Positions 27,197 through 36,808 of a DNA stretch of 64,000 nucleotides are shown here, piece after piece. The first letter of the stretch is position 1; each line of letters begins with the position of its first letter. A model generated the notes under the pieces. That model saw nothing but the letters and a program-made list of their open reading frames with translations, was not told where the DNA came from and did not search any database. A program made the translations under genes and the position numbers. Origin of the DNA: Akkermansiaceae bacterium (GTDB lineage Bacteria; Verrucomicrobiota; Verrucomicrobiia; Verrucomicrobiales; Akkermansiaceae); assembly GCA_018402445.1 (NCBI GenBank), contig JAGYIT010000017.1, forward strand, positions 518,074-582,073, read 5' to 3'.

Positions 27197-27285
27197 GCCC
27201 AGCGCGGACGGCAACCCCAAAACAGGCTCTCGCTTGGTTTTCGGCCTTTGCTCTTCCGCCGCGCGTGCCTCATAAGCGGGCGGCG

Positions 27286-28122
27286 ATGAAGTCCGTTCTG
27301 GAAACAATCAATGGCGGCGCGGAATATCTCGACAAGCGGGGTATCGGGGAAGCGCGGCGCAACATGGAGCACCTCCTCGCCCACCGCCTCGGTTGCACGC
27401 GGATGCAGCTTTACACGCAGTTTGACCGACCGCTGGAGGAGGAAATTCTCGCCCCGTTGCGCGAGTCGCTAAAAAAGCGCGGCGAAGGTATTCCGCTCCA
27501 ACACCTGCTCGGCAGTGTCGGATTCCACGGCCGGGATTTTATCTGCGACACTCGCGCCCTGATCCCGCGCCCCGAGACCGAGGAGCTTGTGGAAATGATC
27601 CTCAAGCTCCTGCCTGACAGTCCGCTAGAAATCCTGGACATGGGCTGCGGCTCCGGTGTGCTCGGCCTTACCCTTGCGGCGGAGCGCCCGGACTGCCATG
27701 TGACCCTCGCGGACATTTCCGAGGACGCTCTCTCATTAACCGGGGAGAACGCAGAAAAGCTGGGCATCAAGAACATCACCCTTGTCCGCAGTGACCTCTT
27801 CTCATCCATTCAAGGCTCTTTCGATTTCATCGCCGCGAACCTGCCCTACGTCCCGGAAGGCGAGGCGGCGGTAATGGCGCGCGAGCTCCACCACGACCCG
27901 GCGATGGCGCTGTTTTCCGGGGCGGACGGGCTGGATCTGCTGAGGCGTTTCATGCCGGAGTCCTTCGGCTTCCTGAAACCCGGCGGCCTGCTCGCCCTCG
28001 AAATCGGCCACGATCAGGCTTCCCAGCTCCTCGTCGGTTTGGAATCCTGCGGCTTCGCGGAAACGGAAATCCGCCGGGATCTGTCCGGCATTGCCCGTTT
28101 CCCCTTCGCCAGACACCCGTAA
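27286..28122 (+). CDS. prmC: Peptide chain release factor N5-glutamine methyltransferase
   Basis: 278 residues from the ATG at 27286; a start 21 bases upstream is possible. A helical N-terminal domain (ARRNMEHLLAHRLG, then RGEGIPLQHLLGSVGFHG) precedes a SAM-binding domain with LIPRPETEELVE, LDMGCGSGVLGLTLA and NLPYVPEGE. The usual NPPY reads NLPY, keeping Asn and Tyr with Pro at the third position. It methylates the GGQ glutamine of release factors. murA follows after 12 bases. Confidence 0.9.
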   Translation: MKSVLETINGGAEYLDKRGIGEARRNMEHLLAHRLGCTRMQLYTQFDRPLEEEILAPLRESLKKRGEGIPLQHLLGSVGFHGRDFICDTRALIPRPETEELVEMILKLLPDSPLEILDMGCGSGVLGLTLAAERPDCHVTLADISEDALSLTGENAEKLGIKNITLVRSDLFSSIQGSFDFIAANLPYVPEGEAAVMARELHHDPAMALFSGADGLDLLRRFMPESFGFLKPGGLLALEIGHDQASQLLVGLESCGFAETEIRRDLSGIARFPFARHP

Positions 28123-28134
28123 AAAAATCAACCA

Positions 28135-29403
28135 ATGGATAAACTCGTCGTCCACGGCGGCTCCGTCATCAAGGGAGCCATCAACATCTCCGGCTCCAAG
28201 AACGCCTCCCTGCCCATCCTCGCCGCCGCCATCCTCACCGGCGAGGACTGCATCATCCGCCGCGTGCCAGACGTCTCGGACACGAACTACATGATCCAGA
28301 TTCTCAGCGCCCTCGGCGCGGATGTGGAGCGTTCCTCCGGCACCGTCCGCATCAGCTGCGCCGACATTTCCGACGAGGCTCCCTACGAACTCGTCCGCCG
28401 CATGAGGGCCTCGATCTGTGTGATGGGCCCGCTGCTCGCGCGGAAAGGGCGGGCCGTCGTCTCGCTGCCGGGCGGCTGCGTGATCGGCGACAGGCCCGTC
28501 GATCTCCACCTCAAAGGCATGGCCGCGCTCGGCGCGAAGATCGAGTTCGAGGGCGGCAACATCATCCTCACCGCCCCCGACGGATTGAAAGGTGCGGAAA
28601 TGGATCTGCGCGGCGAAAGCGGCCCCACCGTGCTCGGCACCGACAACGTGATGATGGCCGCCACCCTGGCCGAGGGCATCACCGTCATCGAATCCGCCGC
28701 CGCCGAGCCGGAGGTGCTCGACCTCGCGAATTTCCTCAACGCCATGGGCGCTAAGATCACCGGCGCAGGTACTAGGCGCATCGTAATTGAGGGCGTGAAG
28801 GAGCTGAAAGGCGTCGAGCACACCGTGATCCCGGATCGCATCGAGGCGGGCACTTTTATGGCCGCCGCGGCGCTCGCCGGGGAGGGAGTCACCCTCCGCC
28901 GCGTGAACCGCGAGCACCTCCGGGCGATCACCGAGGCCATCGTAAAATCCGGCCACAAGGTCACTTTTAACGAAGCGGGCGATTCCTGTTTCATCGAGCG
29001 CGGGGAAAATCCGGTCGGCGTGGATCTGAAAACCGCGCCCTATCCCGGTTATCCGACGGACATGCAGGCGCAAATGACCGCCCTGCTCGCCACCACGCCC
29101 GGCCTCAGCGTGGTCAAGGACACCATTTTCCCGCAGCGCTTCATGCACTGCGCGGAGCTGAAACGGATGGGCGCGGACATCAAGGTCGATAACGGCAGCG
29201 CCATCATCCGCGGCGTCCAACAGCTTTCCGCCGCCCCTGTCATGGCCTCCGACCTCCGCGCCTCCGCCGCCCTCGTCCTAGCCGCTCTCCGCGCGAAGGG
29301 TTCCACGGAAATCTCCCGCCTCTACCACATCGACCGCGGCTACGAGCACATCGATGAGAAACTCATCACGCTGGGCGCGGATGTGGAGCGGGTGCGGGTG
29401 TGA
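28135..29403 (+). CDS. murA: UDP-N-acetylglucosamine 1-carboxyvinyltransferase
   Basis: 422 residues, normal length. Marks: ISGSKNASLPILAAAIL at the start with the catalytic lysine, RRMRASICVMGPLLAR, SLPGGCVIGDRPVDLH with the active-site cysteine (target of fosfomycin), and PGYPTDMQAQ. It adds enolpyruvate to UDP-GlcNAc, the first committed step of peptidoglycan synthesis, in the cytoplasm. It is in an operon with prmC. Confidence 0.96.
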   Translation: MDKLVVHGGSVIKGAINISGSKNASLPILAAAILTGEDCIIRRVPDVSDTNYMIQILSALGADVERSSGTVRISCADISDEAPYELVRRMRASICVMGPLLARKGRAVVSLPGGCVIGDRPVDLHLKGMAALGAKIEFEGGNIILTAPDGLKGAEMDLRGESGPTVLGTDNVMMAATLAEGITVIESAAAEPEVLDLANFLNAMGAKITGAGTRRIVIEGVKELKGVEHTVIPDRIEAGTFMAAAALAGEGVTLRRVNREHLRAITEAIVKSGHKVTFNEAGDSCFIERGENPVGVDLKTAPYPGYPTDMQAQMTALLATTPGLSVVKDTIFPQRFMHCAELKRMGADIKVDNGSAIIRGVQQLSAAPVMASDLRASAALVLAALRAKGSTEISRLYHIDRGYEHIDEKLITLGADVERVRV

Positions 29404-29404
29404 A

Positions 29405-31889
29405 TCACTCCTCCATTTTCGCGGCCATTCCTGCGGCGATGGGTGAGAGCTTCGCGGACTCAAGCCAGACGCTCAGGTGGCCCGATGGCGCGGCGGCCTT
29501 GTTGCGGTGGCCGTTTTGGCGGAGGAAACTTTTCACGGCGAGGGTGACCTTGCCGGATTCGAACTCGGGCATGAGATCGTTGAGAATGAGGACACCGCGC
29601 GCCTGCCCGCCGCCCTTGTAGTAGCCGCCGTTGGCTTCGCTGACGAGCTTGCCGTTCACGTAGAGGGCGAAGCCTTCGCCCGACCACGCGTGGCCCGCGC
29701 CGCCGACCACGATGCGGTAGCGGTGATCCGCGTCGAGCTTCGGCACCTCGAAGGTCTGGCGCATCAGCAGGACTTCCTTGTCCCAGAGGGTGGCGGGTGT
29801 GACCTCGCAGCCGCAGTGGGAAACCTTGCAGCTCGGGATCAGCGCCTCAAGCTTGCCGTCCTTCTGGCCGAAGGGTGCCTTGGCGGTTTTCCAACCGGCC
29901 GTCGCGGCGTCGAAATCGACGGCGAACCAGTTTTCCGAACCGGCGGGCAGAGTGACGGGGCGGTAGCGATCGCCTTCCGGCTCGGTCTTTTTCTCGGAGG
30001 GATCGAAGGTCAGGTAGGACCACTCGGCGGCCTTCATTTCAGGGCCGAAAGGTCTCCAGCCGAACTCATCGATGCCGACGAGTTCGTAGAAAGAGATCAT
30101 GGGGTCGAGCTGGGACTCGATGAGCGGGGAGGGCTTTGTCGGGCTTTTTACCGCTGAGGATGTTTTCCAAAGGAATACCGCGGCGCAGGTAGGAGGGGAC
30201 GTTGGCGGCGCTTTCCGCGAACTCCGGCAGCAGCCCGTCCATGATGATGGGCTTGATCGCGGGGATCAGGGTTTTCACCTCGGCGGCGGTGGTGAGCTGC
30301 ATTTTCGGCGGGGCGTCCACGGCCTTGACCATGCCGGGTTCGGGGTATTCCGCCTTGCCGCCTTTGAGCTCGACCATGGCGCGGCCGAGGGCGTCGCCGA
30401 CGAGCATGTAGGTCTCGGCGTTGTGGTTGTAGTGGTAGTCCTGGTTCTTGGGGGAAATGGCGGAGTCGCGCCAGAAGGGGCGGGCATCTACGGTCTTCAC
30501 CGTACCTGCGAGTTCCGGATGGCGCTCCGGATCGGCGGCGTTGAGCTGCGCCTCGGCGATCTTCACGTAGTTCTCCGGCATGTCCTTACCGTGGAAACCG
30601 ACCGTGGCGATGGTCCACGGGGCTTTCGGCGCGTTGAACTCCTTGCGCCAGGCCTTGATGAGGTTGACCATATTTTCCTCGTAACGGGCGATGTGCGCCG
30701 CGCTGCCGCCGTCCTTGTGGCCCTGCCACCAGAGGAAGCCCGCGACCTCATATCCCTGATCCTTGAATGGCGGGTAGCGCTCGCCGAAGTTGTCGAGCAC
30801 GGCGCGGATCGCGGCGGTGTAGTCGTCGTATTGCTTGCCGGCATACCATTCGCCCTCCTTCGGTTTCCGGATCGTGCCGTCGGCGTCCATCGTTTCGCCG
30901 TAGCCGGGGTATTCCTTGCCCTCGAAGGTATAGCGTTCGCTGCCGGGCGGGAGGATGTCCCAGCCGAGGCTGCGGTTGCCGATGTCGGCTTTCATCACGA
31001 TGACCGGCTCGTCGTGGAAGGTGCCCATCACGAAACCGAAGCCCAGCTCCGGGCCGAAGGTGGGACCGCAGGCCTCGACGCCGTGCGGGGCGCTGCTGCC
31101 CTTGCCCATGTAGGCGTCGTTGAGGAATACGTCGGGGCGCTTCACCCATGAGCCGTCCTCCGCGCGGAGATGGCGGAAGCGGCCCAACTCATCGACCACA
31201 TGTCCGAGATCGCCGAAGCCCCGGAGATCCACCTGCTCCAGCCACAAGGCCGCCGAGCCGCCCTTCAGGTAGGTGATGCGAAGGGGTGTGCGCTGGCCTT
31301 TTTTCAAAGCGATCTTGGTGATGGTGGCCGGGCCGTCGCCATTCTTGCGGTAGGCTTCCTTGCCGTCGAGTTCCGCGATGGCCTGTGCGCTGGATTCGAA
31401 ACCGGCGTGGAGCTCGTAGTTGCCGTCGAAAGGGACTTCGATGAACGCATCCACGACCACGGTGTGCGGGCCGTCGATGGAGGGGAGCGTCGCGGAGGTG
31501 TCGCCGAGGGCGACGCTTTCCTTTTTCGCGGGCTTCATTTTCGCGTAATCCGCCTTGGGATCGAAGGCACCGGCGAAGACGGAGGCGGTGGCGTCATGCA
31601 CGCCGAATTTCAGCAGCGCGGAGTTAGCGACCGGCAGCGCGACGGGCTGGGCGGTGGGATCGGCGGAGAGGAAAATCTTCGAGTATTGCGGGGCACCGGG
31701 GTTCACCGCGCCGAAGCCGAGCGAGTTCGACTGGCCGGACTGGATGTAGATTTTCACCGGCTTGTCAGTGGCCGGCGGCTTTGCATCGGCGGGCGGGAGA
31801 TCGACGGGGATCACCTGGGCGGCGGCGGGAAAAGCCGAGAGGGCGGCGAGCAGGATCAGGGCAATGCCTGTGCGGGGAGTCGGTTTCAT
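29405..31889 (-). CDS. Secreted sialate O-acetylesterase-type (SASA) enzyme, frameshifted
   Basis: Start at the ATG at 31889, followed by a signal peptide (GIALILLAALSAFPAAAQ). The SASA/SGNH-like domain begins VKIYIQSGQSNSLGFGA (nucleophile serine in GQSNS) and continues through FLWWQGHKDGG. A beta-sandwich insert lies at about residues 80-200. The frame breaks near 30120. Removing one base joins it to LIESQLDPMISFYELVG and a C-terminal domain down to 29405, giving about 828 codons. Such proteins deacetylate sugars of polysaccharides in the periplasm or outside. The single extra base may be a sequence error. Confidence 0.82.
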
Positions 31890-32038
31890 AAAGGGTTTCC
31901 TTGTAATGGGAGATGCCGTTACGGGCTGGCGTGGCGGATCTTCCCACAAGGCGCGCCTTGTCGCAAGCACGCGGATCTTTTACGCGAAACAAGGCCTTTC
32001 CCTTCGCCGGGGATCAGTCGGATGTCGGGACGGGGGGG

Positions 32039-32657
32039 TCATCTAGCACCCGCCACAGCCTTCGCTAGAGCCTCTCTGAAGCGACGTGGTAGGTTGTTAG
32101 TCACTACTCCGTTGGCAATCTTGTCGATGGGAAAGATCGCCTCATAGCGGGCCTCGTCCACATAGAACGCGAAGGGCTGAATCTTATTGCCAACCTTCTT
32201 ATAGATGCCGGGGGTCTTACCCTCGCGGTCGCCCGCACTAAAAAACTTGCCGCCACCAGCAACCATCCGCTTGCGGTTGCCTCGGGTGAGGTTGCCGTAT
32301 TTGTTTTTAGGTGCGAGCTTCGTGGGAACAAGAATCGCTTTCTGATCCGGTCGTCGTACCCCACCCTCGATCTGAAACTTCAAGTACTTCGCTTGAATGT
32401 CACCGGGAATCAGTATCGCCTCAAAGCTCCGCTTGTTCGCCCGCTTACCTTTGAACCCTCTGCCGCCGAGATAAGCCTTCTTCGTAAACGGAGTGGGCCG
32501 GTCGAGGTAGCGATCCATTTGAACGGTAATAGCGTTGGCGGTGTCGTCTGCCAATGCGTTGAGCGTCATAGCAATAGCAAACGGCACTTGCTCCCTTTGT
32601 ACTGCGGGTCAAGTTCTTCGTGAGTTGCGTGAAGTCAGCTTGTACTGATAAGTTCAT
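32039..32657 (-). CDS. Phage virion-associated protein, frameshifted
   Basis: Two frames give one product. The start at 32657 reads MNLSVQADFTQLTKNLTRST and, after dropping one base near 32600, continues VPFAIAMTLNALADDTANAI to the stop at 32039 (about 206 codons). The N-terminal pattern resembles minor tail or head-tail proteins of siphophage prophages. This is the first phage-type gene and its stop lies exactly at the change from chromosome to phage DNA. It is oddly placed at the far end of the early region, away from the other virion genes. Confidence 0.6.
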
Positions 32658-32689
32658 AGCGGTATGCGGTCTTTGGTCCTTTGCCCATC

Positions 32690-32845
32690 CTATCGATCAT
32701 CTCGCGCTTTGACCAATTGTTTTTTGATTAGTGCGAGACAAGCGACCTTTGCGGAAGCTCGGTCCATCTGTAAACGGTCAGCCAGTTCGGTTGAGGTAGC
32801 TGGGCCAGCTTGAAGTGCTTCGAGTATTGCTTTGATGTTGCTCAT
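32690..32845 (-). CDS. Tiny winged-helix-like DNA-binding protein
   Basis: 51 residues from the ATG at 32845, which has a good ribosome site (GGGGAG) upstream. The sequence (IKAILEALQAGPATSTELAD, then DRASAKVACLALIKKQLVKA) has the shape of a minimal helix-turn-helix. It could be a phage regulator. The longer upstream frame has no ribosome site and poor composition. Confidence 0.6.
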   Translation of the reverse strand: MSNIKAILEALQAGPATSTELADRLQMDRASAKVACLALIKKQLVKARDDR

Positions 32846-33023
32846 GATCTCCCCGCAAAAAAATGCCGGCACTAAGTCCGGCGTAACGGACATTGCGTCC
32901 AGTTGGAGGATAAGCCTCAATCTTACACCGAACGCCCACAAAACAGTATAGCACCCCGCAAACAGTTTGAACACTTCATTTGCCTCACCGACCGCCGCCA
33001 CGTTTGGCAATGCAAGCAGTAGC

Positions 33024-33338
33024 TTAGGAAACGTCCACCACTTTGTGAATCCATCTGTTTTTCTCCTTCTTCCACCCGATGACGTGAATGGTCCAACCGG
33101 CATGACGCACCGCGTTAATAGTGTCACTCTCTGTGATCTTGTTTACTCTCGAGCTTATGTTGCTCCACGAGGTTGTTTGGACCGCAAGCGTTTCGCCATC
33201 CCGCAAAGCGAGCAGGTCAATCCAGCCGAATAGATCCTTCCGAATGTTCGCGCCGGGAACCCATTTCTCTGTGACCTCCACGAGCCAGCCTTCCTCCCGC
33301 AATAGTCTTAGAGTGAGTTGGGTTGGGCTTAACGCCAT
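33024..33338 (-). CDS. Phage nuclease-like protein (PD-(D/E)xK-type core)
   Basis: 104 residues. The segment LRLLREEGWLVEVTEKWVPG, then KDLFGWIDLLALRDGETLAVQTTSW resembles the core of restriction-endonuclease-like folds, with the Asp in WIDLLAL and a Gln in place of the usual Glu. This is a weak family match. It overlaps the upstream HNH-like gene by 10 bases. Confidence 0.5.
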   Translation of the reverse strand: MALSPTQLTLRLLREEGWLVEVTEKWVPGANIRKDLFGWIDLLALRDGETLAVQTTSWSNISSRVNKITESDTINAVRHAGWTIHVIGWKKEKNRWIHKVVDVS

Positions 33339-33622
33339 CTAACCTCAATGTGATTGTTCTCAAATAACCATCCAACGGTCTTGCGGTGAGCGTCTTCCCA
33401 CATTTGCACCCGCTCGAATCTAGTCATCGCGTAACCCTGATCGAGCTCGGCGTGATCCTTCCCGCACAAAAATGCGATGCGGTAGTCATGAGCCTTCAGC
33501 CCTCGACCTTTCCCATCCCGCAGTTGATTGGAGTGAGCCGCGACGATGGTCCCGTCCTCTATCCCGCAATGCATACAGGGAGCAAACTGGGCCAGCGAGA
33601 GTAGCTTTTTACTTCTATACAT
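33329..33622 (-). CDS. HNH-like phage nuclease (DUF1364-type)
   Basis: 97 residues. Cys/His pattern CMHCGIEDGTIVAAHSN, then GKGRGLKAHDYRIAFLCGKDHAELDQG. The paired CxxC and the A-H-S and C-x-x-x-H motifs match small phage HNH-type recombination nucleases. It belongs to the early operon of small overlapping genes. Confidence 0.6.
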   Translation of the reverse strand: MYRSKKLLSLAQFAPCMHCGIEDGTIVAAHSNQLRDGKGRGLKAHDYRIAFLCGKDHAELDQGYAMTRFERVQMWEDAHRKTVGWLFENNHIEVRWR

Positions 33623-33646
33623 ACGAATCGCTTTGCCTCCTCAGTT

Positions 33647-33886
33647 CTATTTGTACGCTTCCCGTTGCGCTTGCTTGCGCTTGCACACCTTATCGCACCC
33701 GCAGTTCGGCACGAGCCAATCGTCTACCGGCCCGAATTTGGCAATCATCGCCTCTACCATTTCCTTACGGGCGATCTTGCAGTCCTCTGAGATAGCGAGA
33801 GCCGCACGACAGGCCGAGCAGGTTATGTTGAAGACGCCGCCCAGCTTCGTGCGGGTGGAGCACTCGTTACAGTTCAGTTCAGCCAC
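33647..33886 (-). CDS. Small cysteine-rich (zinc-ribbon-like) phage protein
   Basis: 79 residues with CxxC pairs at the N-terminus (LNCNECSTRT and ITCSACRAAL) and a C-terminal CGCDKVCKRK. It probably binds zinc. Function unknown. It overlaps the previous gene by 13 bases. Confidence 0.55.
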   Translation of the reverse strand: MAELNCNECSTRTKLGGVFNITCSACRAALAISEDCKIARKEMVEAMIAKFGPVDDWLVPNCGCDKVCKRKQAQREAYK

Positions 33887-34146
33887 TTGCGGAGCTCCCG
33901 AGCGTTTTCCCGCACCTCAAGCGTGACCGCATGACCCAGCCCTTCGGGGTCGAGCAAACGGTCGAGAAACTTCTTAATGCTCTCTTGCTTGCGGTTCATC
34001 AGAATATGGCTTTCAGAACGAGCAACATGAGCACCGTGTAAAAACGCCGCCTCTGCGATCTGGAAAGCGTTGTCGTCGTCCCAGCCGGTCTCGAGATCAA
34101 TCTCGGCTTGCTCGATAAGGTAGTTCATTTCGTCTTTGTCAAACAT
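33874..34146 (-). CDS. Phage protein of unknown function
   Basis: 90 residues, acidic N-terminus and helical (DEMNYLIEQAEIDLETGWDD, then KFLDRLLDPEGLGHAVTLEV). It overlaps its neighbours on both sides, so it is a real member of the operon. No family recognised. Confidence 0.55.
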   Translation of the reverse strand: MFDKDEMNYLIEQAEIDLETGWDDDNAFQIAEAAFLHGAHVARSESHILMNRKQESIKKFLDRLLDPEGLGHAVTLEVRENARELRKWLN

Positions 34147-34361
34147 TCTTCCAATGCCTCCAAATAGTGTCGCGCCTTCTTAATGTCCGTGATTCCACCC
34201 TTTCCCGCAACCCGCACGTTGAATCTCGCGAGATAGGCAACCGCAGAGCCCAGCAAAAACCCGTGAAACTGCTCCTTCGTCATCCAGCTTTCGAGAGCCT
34301 CCCACGGTTGCACGTCCAAATTGCGGTAGTGGTCGCCGCCTTCCTGCTTTTCGTGCTTCAT
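34125..34361 (-). CDS. DUF3310-family phage protein
   Basis: 78 residues from the ATG at 34361, preceded by GGGAG. It contains GGDHYRNLDVQPWEALESWM, then GSAVAYLARFNVRVAGKGGI and DIKKARHYLEAL, the signature of the DUF3310 (SaV-like) family common in phages. The molecular role is unclear; some members are annotated as nucleotide kinase-related. Confidence 0.75.
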   Translation of the reverse strand: MKHEKQEGGDHYRNLDVQPWEALESWMTKEQFHGFLLGSAVAYLARFNVRVAGKGGITDIKKARHYLEALEECLTKTK

Positions 34362-34690
34362 GAGTTTTTCTCCCGTAATTTGGACTCGATGTCTCTGGCG
34401 TATTTGATAAGCCACGATGGTGCTTTATTGGCGGTCACTCCAATGTCTAACGCATATAGATCAATATCCTCATCAGTCAACGCGACCCATTGACGCTCAG
34501 GACAGCAATGACCGCATCTGGGGCAGTCGATCACATACTTTTGTTCCGGATGCGCTAGTGCTACCTGTAACGCCGTGATTGCCTCATCGACTTCTCGCTC
34601 CACTCCACTTCTTGATGGCAGATGATCACAAGTGTCTTGCAAAGCCTCTAATGCTTGCTCTGCCGCTTTTCGTAATGAGTTGTCCATCAT
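34358..34690 (-). CDS. Phage protein with a CPRCGHC cluster
   Basis: 110 residues (two adjacent ATGs at the start). A helical N-terminal part (LRKAAEQALEALQDTCDHLP) is followed by a zinc-binding-like CPRCGHCCPERQW and a C-terminal part containing LTDEDIDLYALDIG. It overlaps both neighbours by 4 bases. No confident family. Confidence 0.55.
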   Translation of the reverse strand: MMDNSLRKAAEQALEALQDTCDHLPSRSGVEREVDEAITALQVALAHPEQKYVIDCPRCGHCCPERQWVALTDEDIDLYALDIGVTANKAPSWLIKYARDIESKLREKNS

Positions 34691-35070
34691 GCGGCCTCCC
34701 GCATTGCTTTGTGCATCACCGCTTGCCGAAATGCTGGGAAACCCTCGAAGTCTTGCGGGTGAAGGCCATACTCCGCACCTTTAGCCTCGATGCCGGTCGC
34801 GGTCTCATGCCACGGTTTCTCATTGACCACCCCGGCAATCTTGACCTCGAGCTCGTCTTCCCACCGCCAGCCCCGCAGGTAAGTCGCCGGCAAAGGGATA
34901 AATTGACCTCCGGCCTTCATCCATTCCTCTGTTTTGCAAGTAAGCCGCACGATTTTCAAGAGCTCGTCGGTGCTGGGCCGCTCGCCTTCAGTCTGTTGCC
35001 ACGCCTTAAAAGCGTCCCGTTTGGCCTTCTTCTTTGGGTACGCTTGCCAAAAAAGCTCGAAGTCGTTCAT
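34687..35070 (-). CDS. Phage replication protein fragment-like (helicase loader or O-type C-terminal region)
   Basis: 127 residues beginning DFELFWQAYPKKKAKRDAFKAWQ, a motif shared by phage replication initiators and helicase-loader proteins, then IPLPATYLRGWRWEDEL. Full-length initiators are longer, so this is a short stand-alone form. It overlaps both neighbours by 4 bases. Confidence 0.6.
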   Translation of the reverse strand: MNDFELFWQAYPKKKAKRDAFKAWQQTEGERPSTDELLKIVRLTCKTEEWMKAGGQFIPLPATYLRGWRWEDELEVKIAGVVNEKPWHETATGIEAKGAEYGLHPQDFEGFPAFRQAVMHKAMREAA

Positions 35071-35555
35071 GTTTTAGTCCTCCTTAAGACTTTTGCGTTT
35101 TCGAGATCGATCAATGCGACTGTTTTACGGATTGTGCCTCCGTTTACGGTTCGTTGAGTGAGTCTTTCCGTGACCTGCATTTTACATACTATTTCACCCG
35201 TCTCGTCGGTGATCTTATGCACGATCAAAATGTCTTGCGGCACGAGATAGACGAAGATTAAGAAGGGAACACCCAAATGCTCAGAGACCACCTTTCCCCG
35301 CAATATCTTATGAAACGAGATCAAATACTGAGCCTCTCGCTCGATTAGTAGCTGGACGAACGTCATGTCATAGCGACATTTCGTCTCGACTACCGCACGA
35401 ATCTGATCGCCATCAACCAGTACGGCGTCCACGTTTGCGGGTTGATCCTTCGGTGTCTCGCAATATCTAAACTGTGGATAACTTGTGGAAAACAGTTGTG
35501 CCGCTCGTTTTTCGTCTTCGAGCGTTTGGCGTCCTTTGGGTGTGTTTATATCCAT
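35067..35555 (-). CDS. PD-(D/E)xK nuclease-like phage protein
   Basis: 162 residues. NVDAVLVDGDQIRAVVETKCRYD matches the D-(x)n-E-x-K core of this nuclease superfamily, with a glutamate and lysine in VETKC. The N-terminal KGRQTLEDEKRAAQLFSTSY is helical. A role in phage DNA processing or repair is inferred from fold and neighbours. Confidence 0.65.
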   Translation of the reverse strand: MDINTPKGRQTLEDEKRAAQLFSTSYPQFRYCETPKDQPANVDAVLVDGDQIRAVVETKCRYDMTFVQLLIEREAQYLISFHKILRGKVVSEHLGVPFLIFVYLVPQDILIVHKITDETGEIVCKMQVTERLTQRTVNGGTIRKTVALIDLENAKVLRRTKT

Positions 35556-35992
35556 TCTTATACTTTGTCCTTAATAACTTCCACCCAAACTGCCCCCTAC
35601 CCCATTCAGAGTATGAGACAGGTAGGCTCCACCCCCCAAAAGGGAAACTCGTCTGCAAACGATTGGTTACGTTTAGCCCTCGACCACGAGTTTGTCTGCC
35701 GGTCGTCGGTTTCTTTCGGATTTGCACCGGGTCGCAGACTTCGCGCCTTACCGATACCCTTTTGTTCCGCGCCGCCGGGTTAGGCTCTCAATCTCGCTCG
35801 GAGTGCGGTCAGCAAAAGAAAAAGCCCACATAAGACTAGAGCGTGGCTCTTGGCATGAGCAAAATAGGAACAAATGAGGCGTCAAGCCGAAACTCATCAG
35901 TTACCACTTTACACACGCCCTAGACTTATATGGGCTTGCATGATCCTGACGCTTTTGATTCCAACGGTTGCCACGCCGCTGACAAGTCAATT
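35556..35992. other. Gap in the early phage operon
   Basis: About 437 bases without a convincing gene. Minus-strand and plus-strand frames here have poor composition. It may hold a promoter for the genes to the left or a replication origin, since replication-type genes adjoin it. I found no clear -35/-10 pair, iterons or tRNA. Confidence 0.4.
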
Positions 35993-36367
35993 CTAATCTG
36001 TTTCTGCTTCCTTTTGCAAGCGTCTTTCGTCTTGCCTCGCAAGAACCTCATTCCAATGGAGGATTCGGTGACAGTTTGAGCAGAGCGCAATGCACTTGTC
36101 TTCTGCCTCTTTCACCGCTTGTTTGTAGGCTCCATTCGCCGCAAGTTTATGGACCTTCTTGACGTTCTTCCGCAAGACGTGGTGAAAGTCAATGATCGCT
36201 GGGTGGGCCGCGCCGCAATGGACGCATTCTTTCGTGCTTTTGTAGGCTATCCACATTTGCCGGTAACGCTCTTTGTTCCGAGCGGTCGCCGCCATATGTT
36301 GCTCTCTGTTGCGTTGATACCACGAGTTTGTGTTTCGACGTTGGTCTTCGGGGTTTTTGTACGCCAT
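35993..36367 (-). CDS. HNH endonuclease
   Basis: 124 residues. Zinc and catalytic pattern CVHCGAAHPAIIDFHHVLRK, then CIALCSNCHRILHW. The N-terminal QRRNTNSWYQRNREQHMAAT region is basic and likely contacts DNA. It has the form of a free-standing phage HNH (homing-type) endonuclease. It touches the next gene upstream at one base. Confidence 0.8.
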   Translation of the reverse strand: MAYKNPEDQRRNTNSWYQRNREQHMAATARNKERYRQMWIAYKSTKECVHCGAAHPAIIDFHHVLRKNVKKVHKLAANGAYKQAVKEAEDKCIALCSNCHRILHWNEVLARQDERRLQKEAETD

Positions 36368-36678
36368 TAAAACTCTTTGGGATCGAAGCCCATCACCGCA
36401 CTAATTTGATTCCCGAGCTCGAGAAACCGCTCGTCGTGTTGGGTCCAGTCGGGGTCTTTATCGAGAAACCGCTTTAAGTGAACCATTTCGTGCGCGACGG
36501 TCTTCACCAGCGTGTCGAGGTGACCGACTTTAAGCGTTGAGATTGTGATGACGTGCGGATCGGCCTCATAAAGCCCATAGACGTCTTTCAGAGCTCGCGC
36601 CTTAAACTCTACGTCTTTGCTCGGTGGAAGCCGCCAGCGGTCCATTGGCGGCAGTTGTATGAGGGTCTCGTAGACCAC
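36367..36678 (-). CDS. SprT-like zinc metallopeptidase-type protein
   Basis: 103 residues with the HExxH motif in VKTVAHEMVHLKRFLDKDPD and an ISTLKVGHLDTL segment before it. Small phage SprT-like proteins of this kind are common. The cellular relatives (SprT/Spartan) act on DNA-bound proteins. The role here is unproved. Confidence 0.7.
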   Translation of the reverse strand: MVYETLIQLPPMDRWRLPPSKDVEFKARALKDVYGLYEADPHVITISTLKVGHLDTLVKTVAHEMVHLKRFLDKDPDWTQHDERFLELGNQISAVMGFDPKEF

Positions 36679-36746
36679 TCGAATGTTGTTTGCCAGTTAC
36701 GAGCTTCATCTTTAAGAGTGAAGCATAAAATGATGACAAACAATAG

Positions 36747-36770
36747 AAAAGACCCGCCGAAGCGGGTCTC
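36747..36770 (-). terminator. Rho-independent terminator in the early operon
   Basis: On the minus strand AGACCCGC-TTCG-GCGGGTCT is followed by TTTT. It lies between the gene at 36809 and the SprT-like gene, so it would reduce expression of the genes further left unless antiterminated. Confidence 0.8.
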
Positions 36771-36808
36771 TGAACTGTTGAAACAACTGAATCTCACTTG
36801 TAGGTGAG

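Noticed and set aside
30099..31151. 350-codon plus-strand frame opposite the SASA gene
   Set aside because: It lies antisense to a well-supported secreted enzyme with clear motifs and a signal peptide, and has no family features.
35467..35727. 86-codon minus-strand frame overlapping the nuclease-like gene
   Set aside because: It overlaps a better-supported gene, lacks a ribosome site and has arginine-rich shadow composition.
35442..35833. Plus-strand frames in the 35.5-kb gap
   Set aside because: They are the only rightward candidates in the phage, without ribosome sites or homology features.
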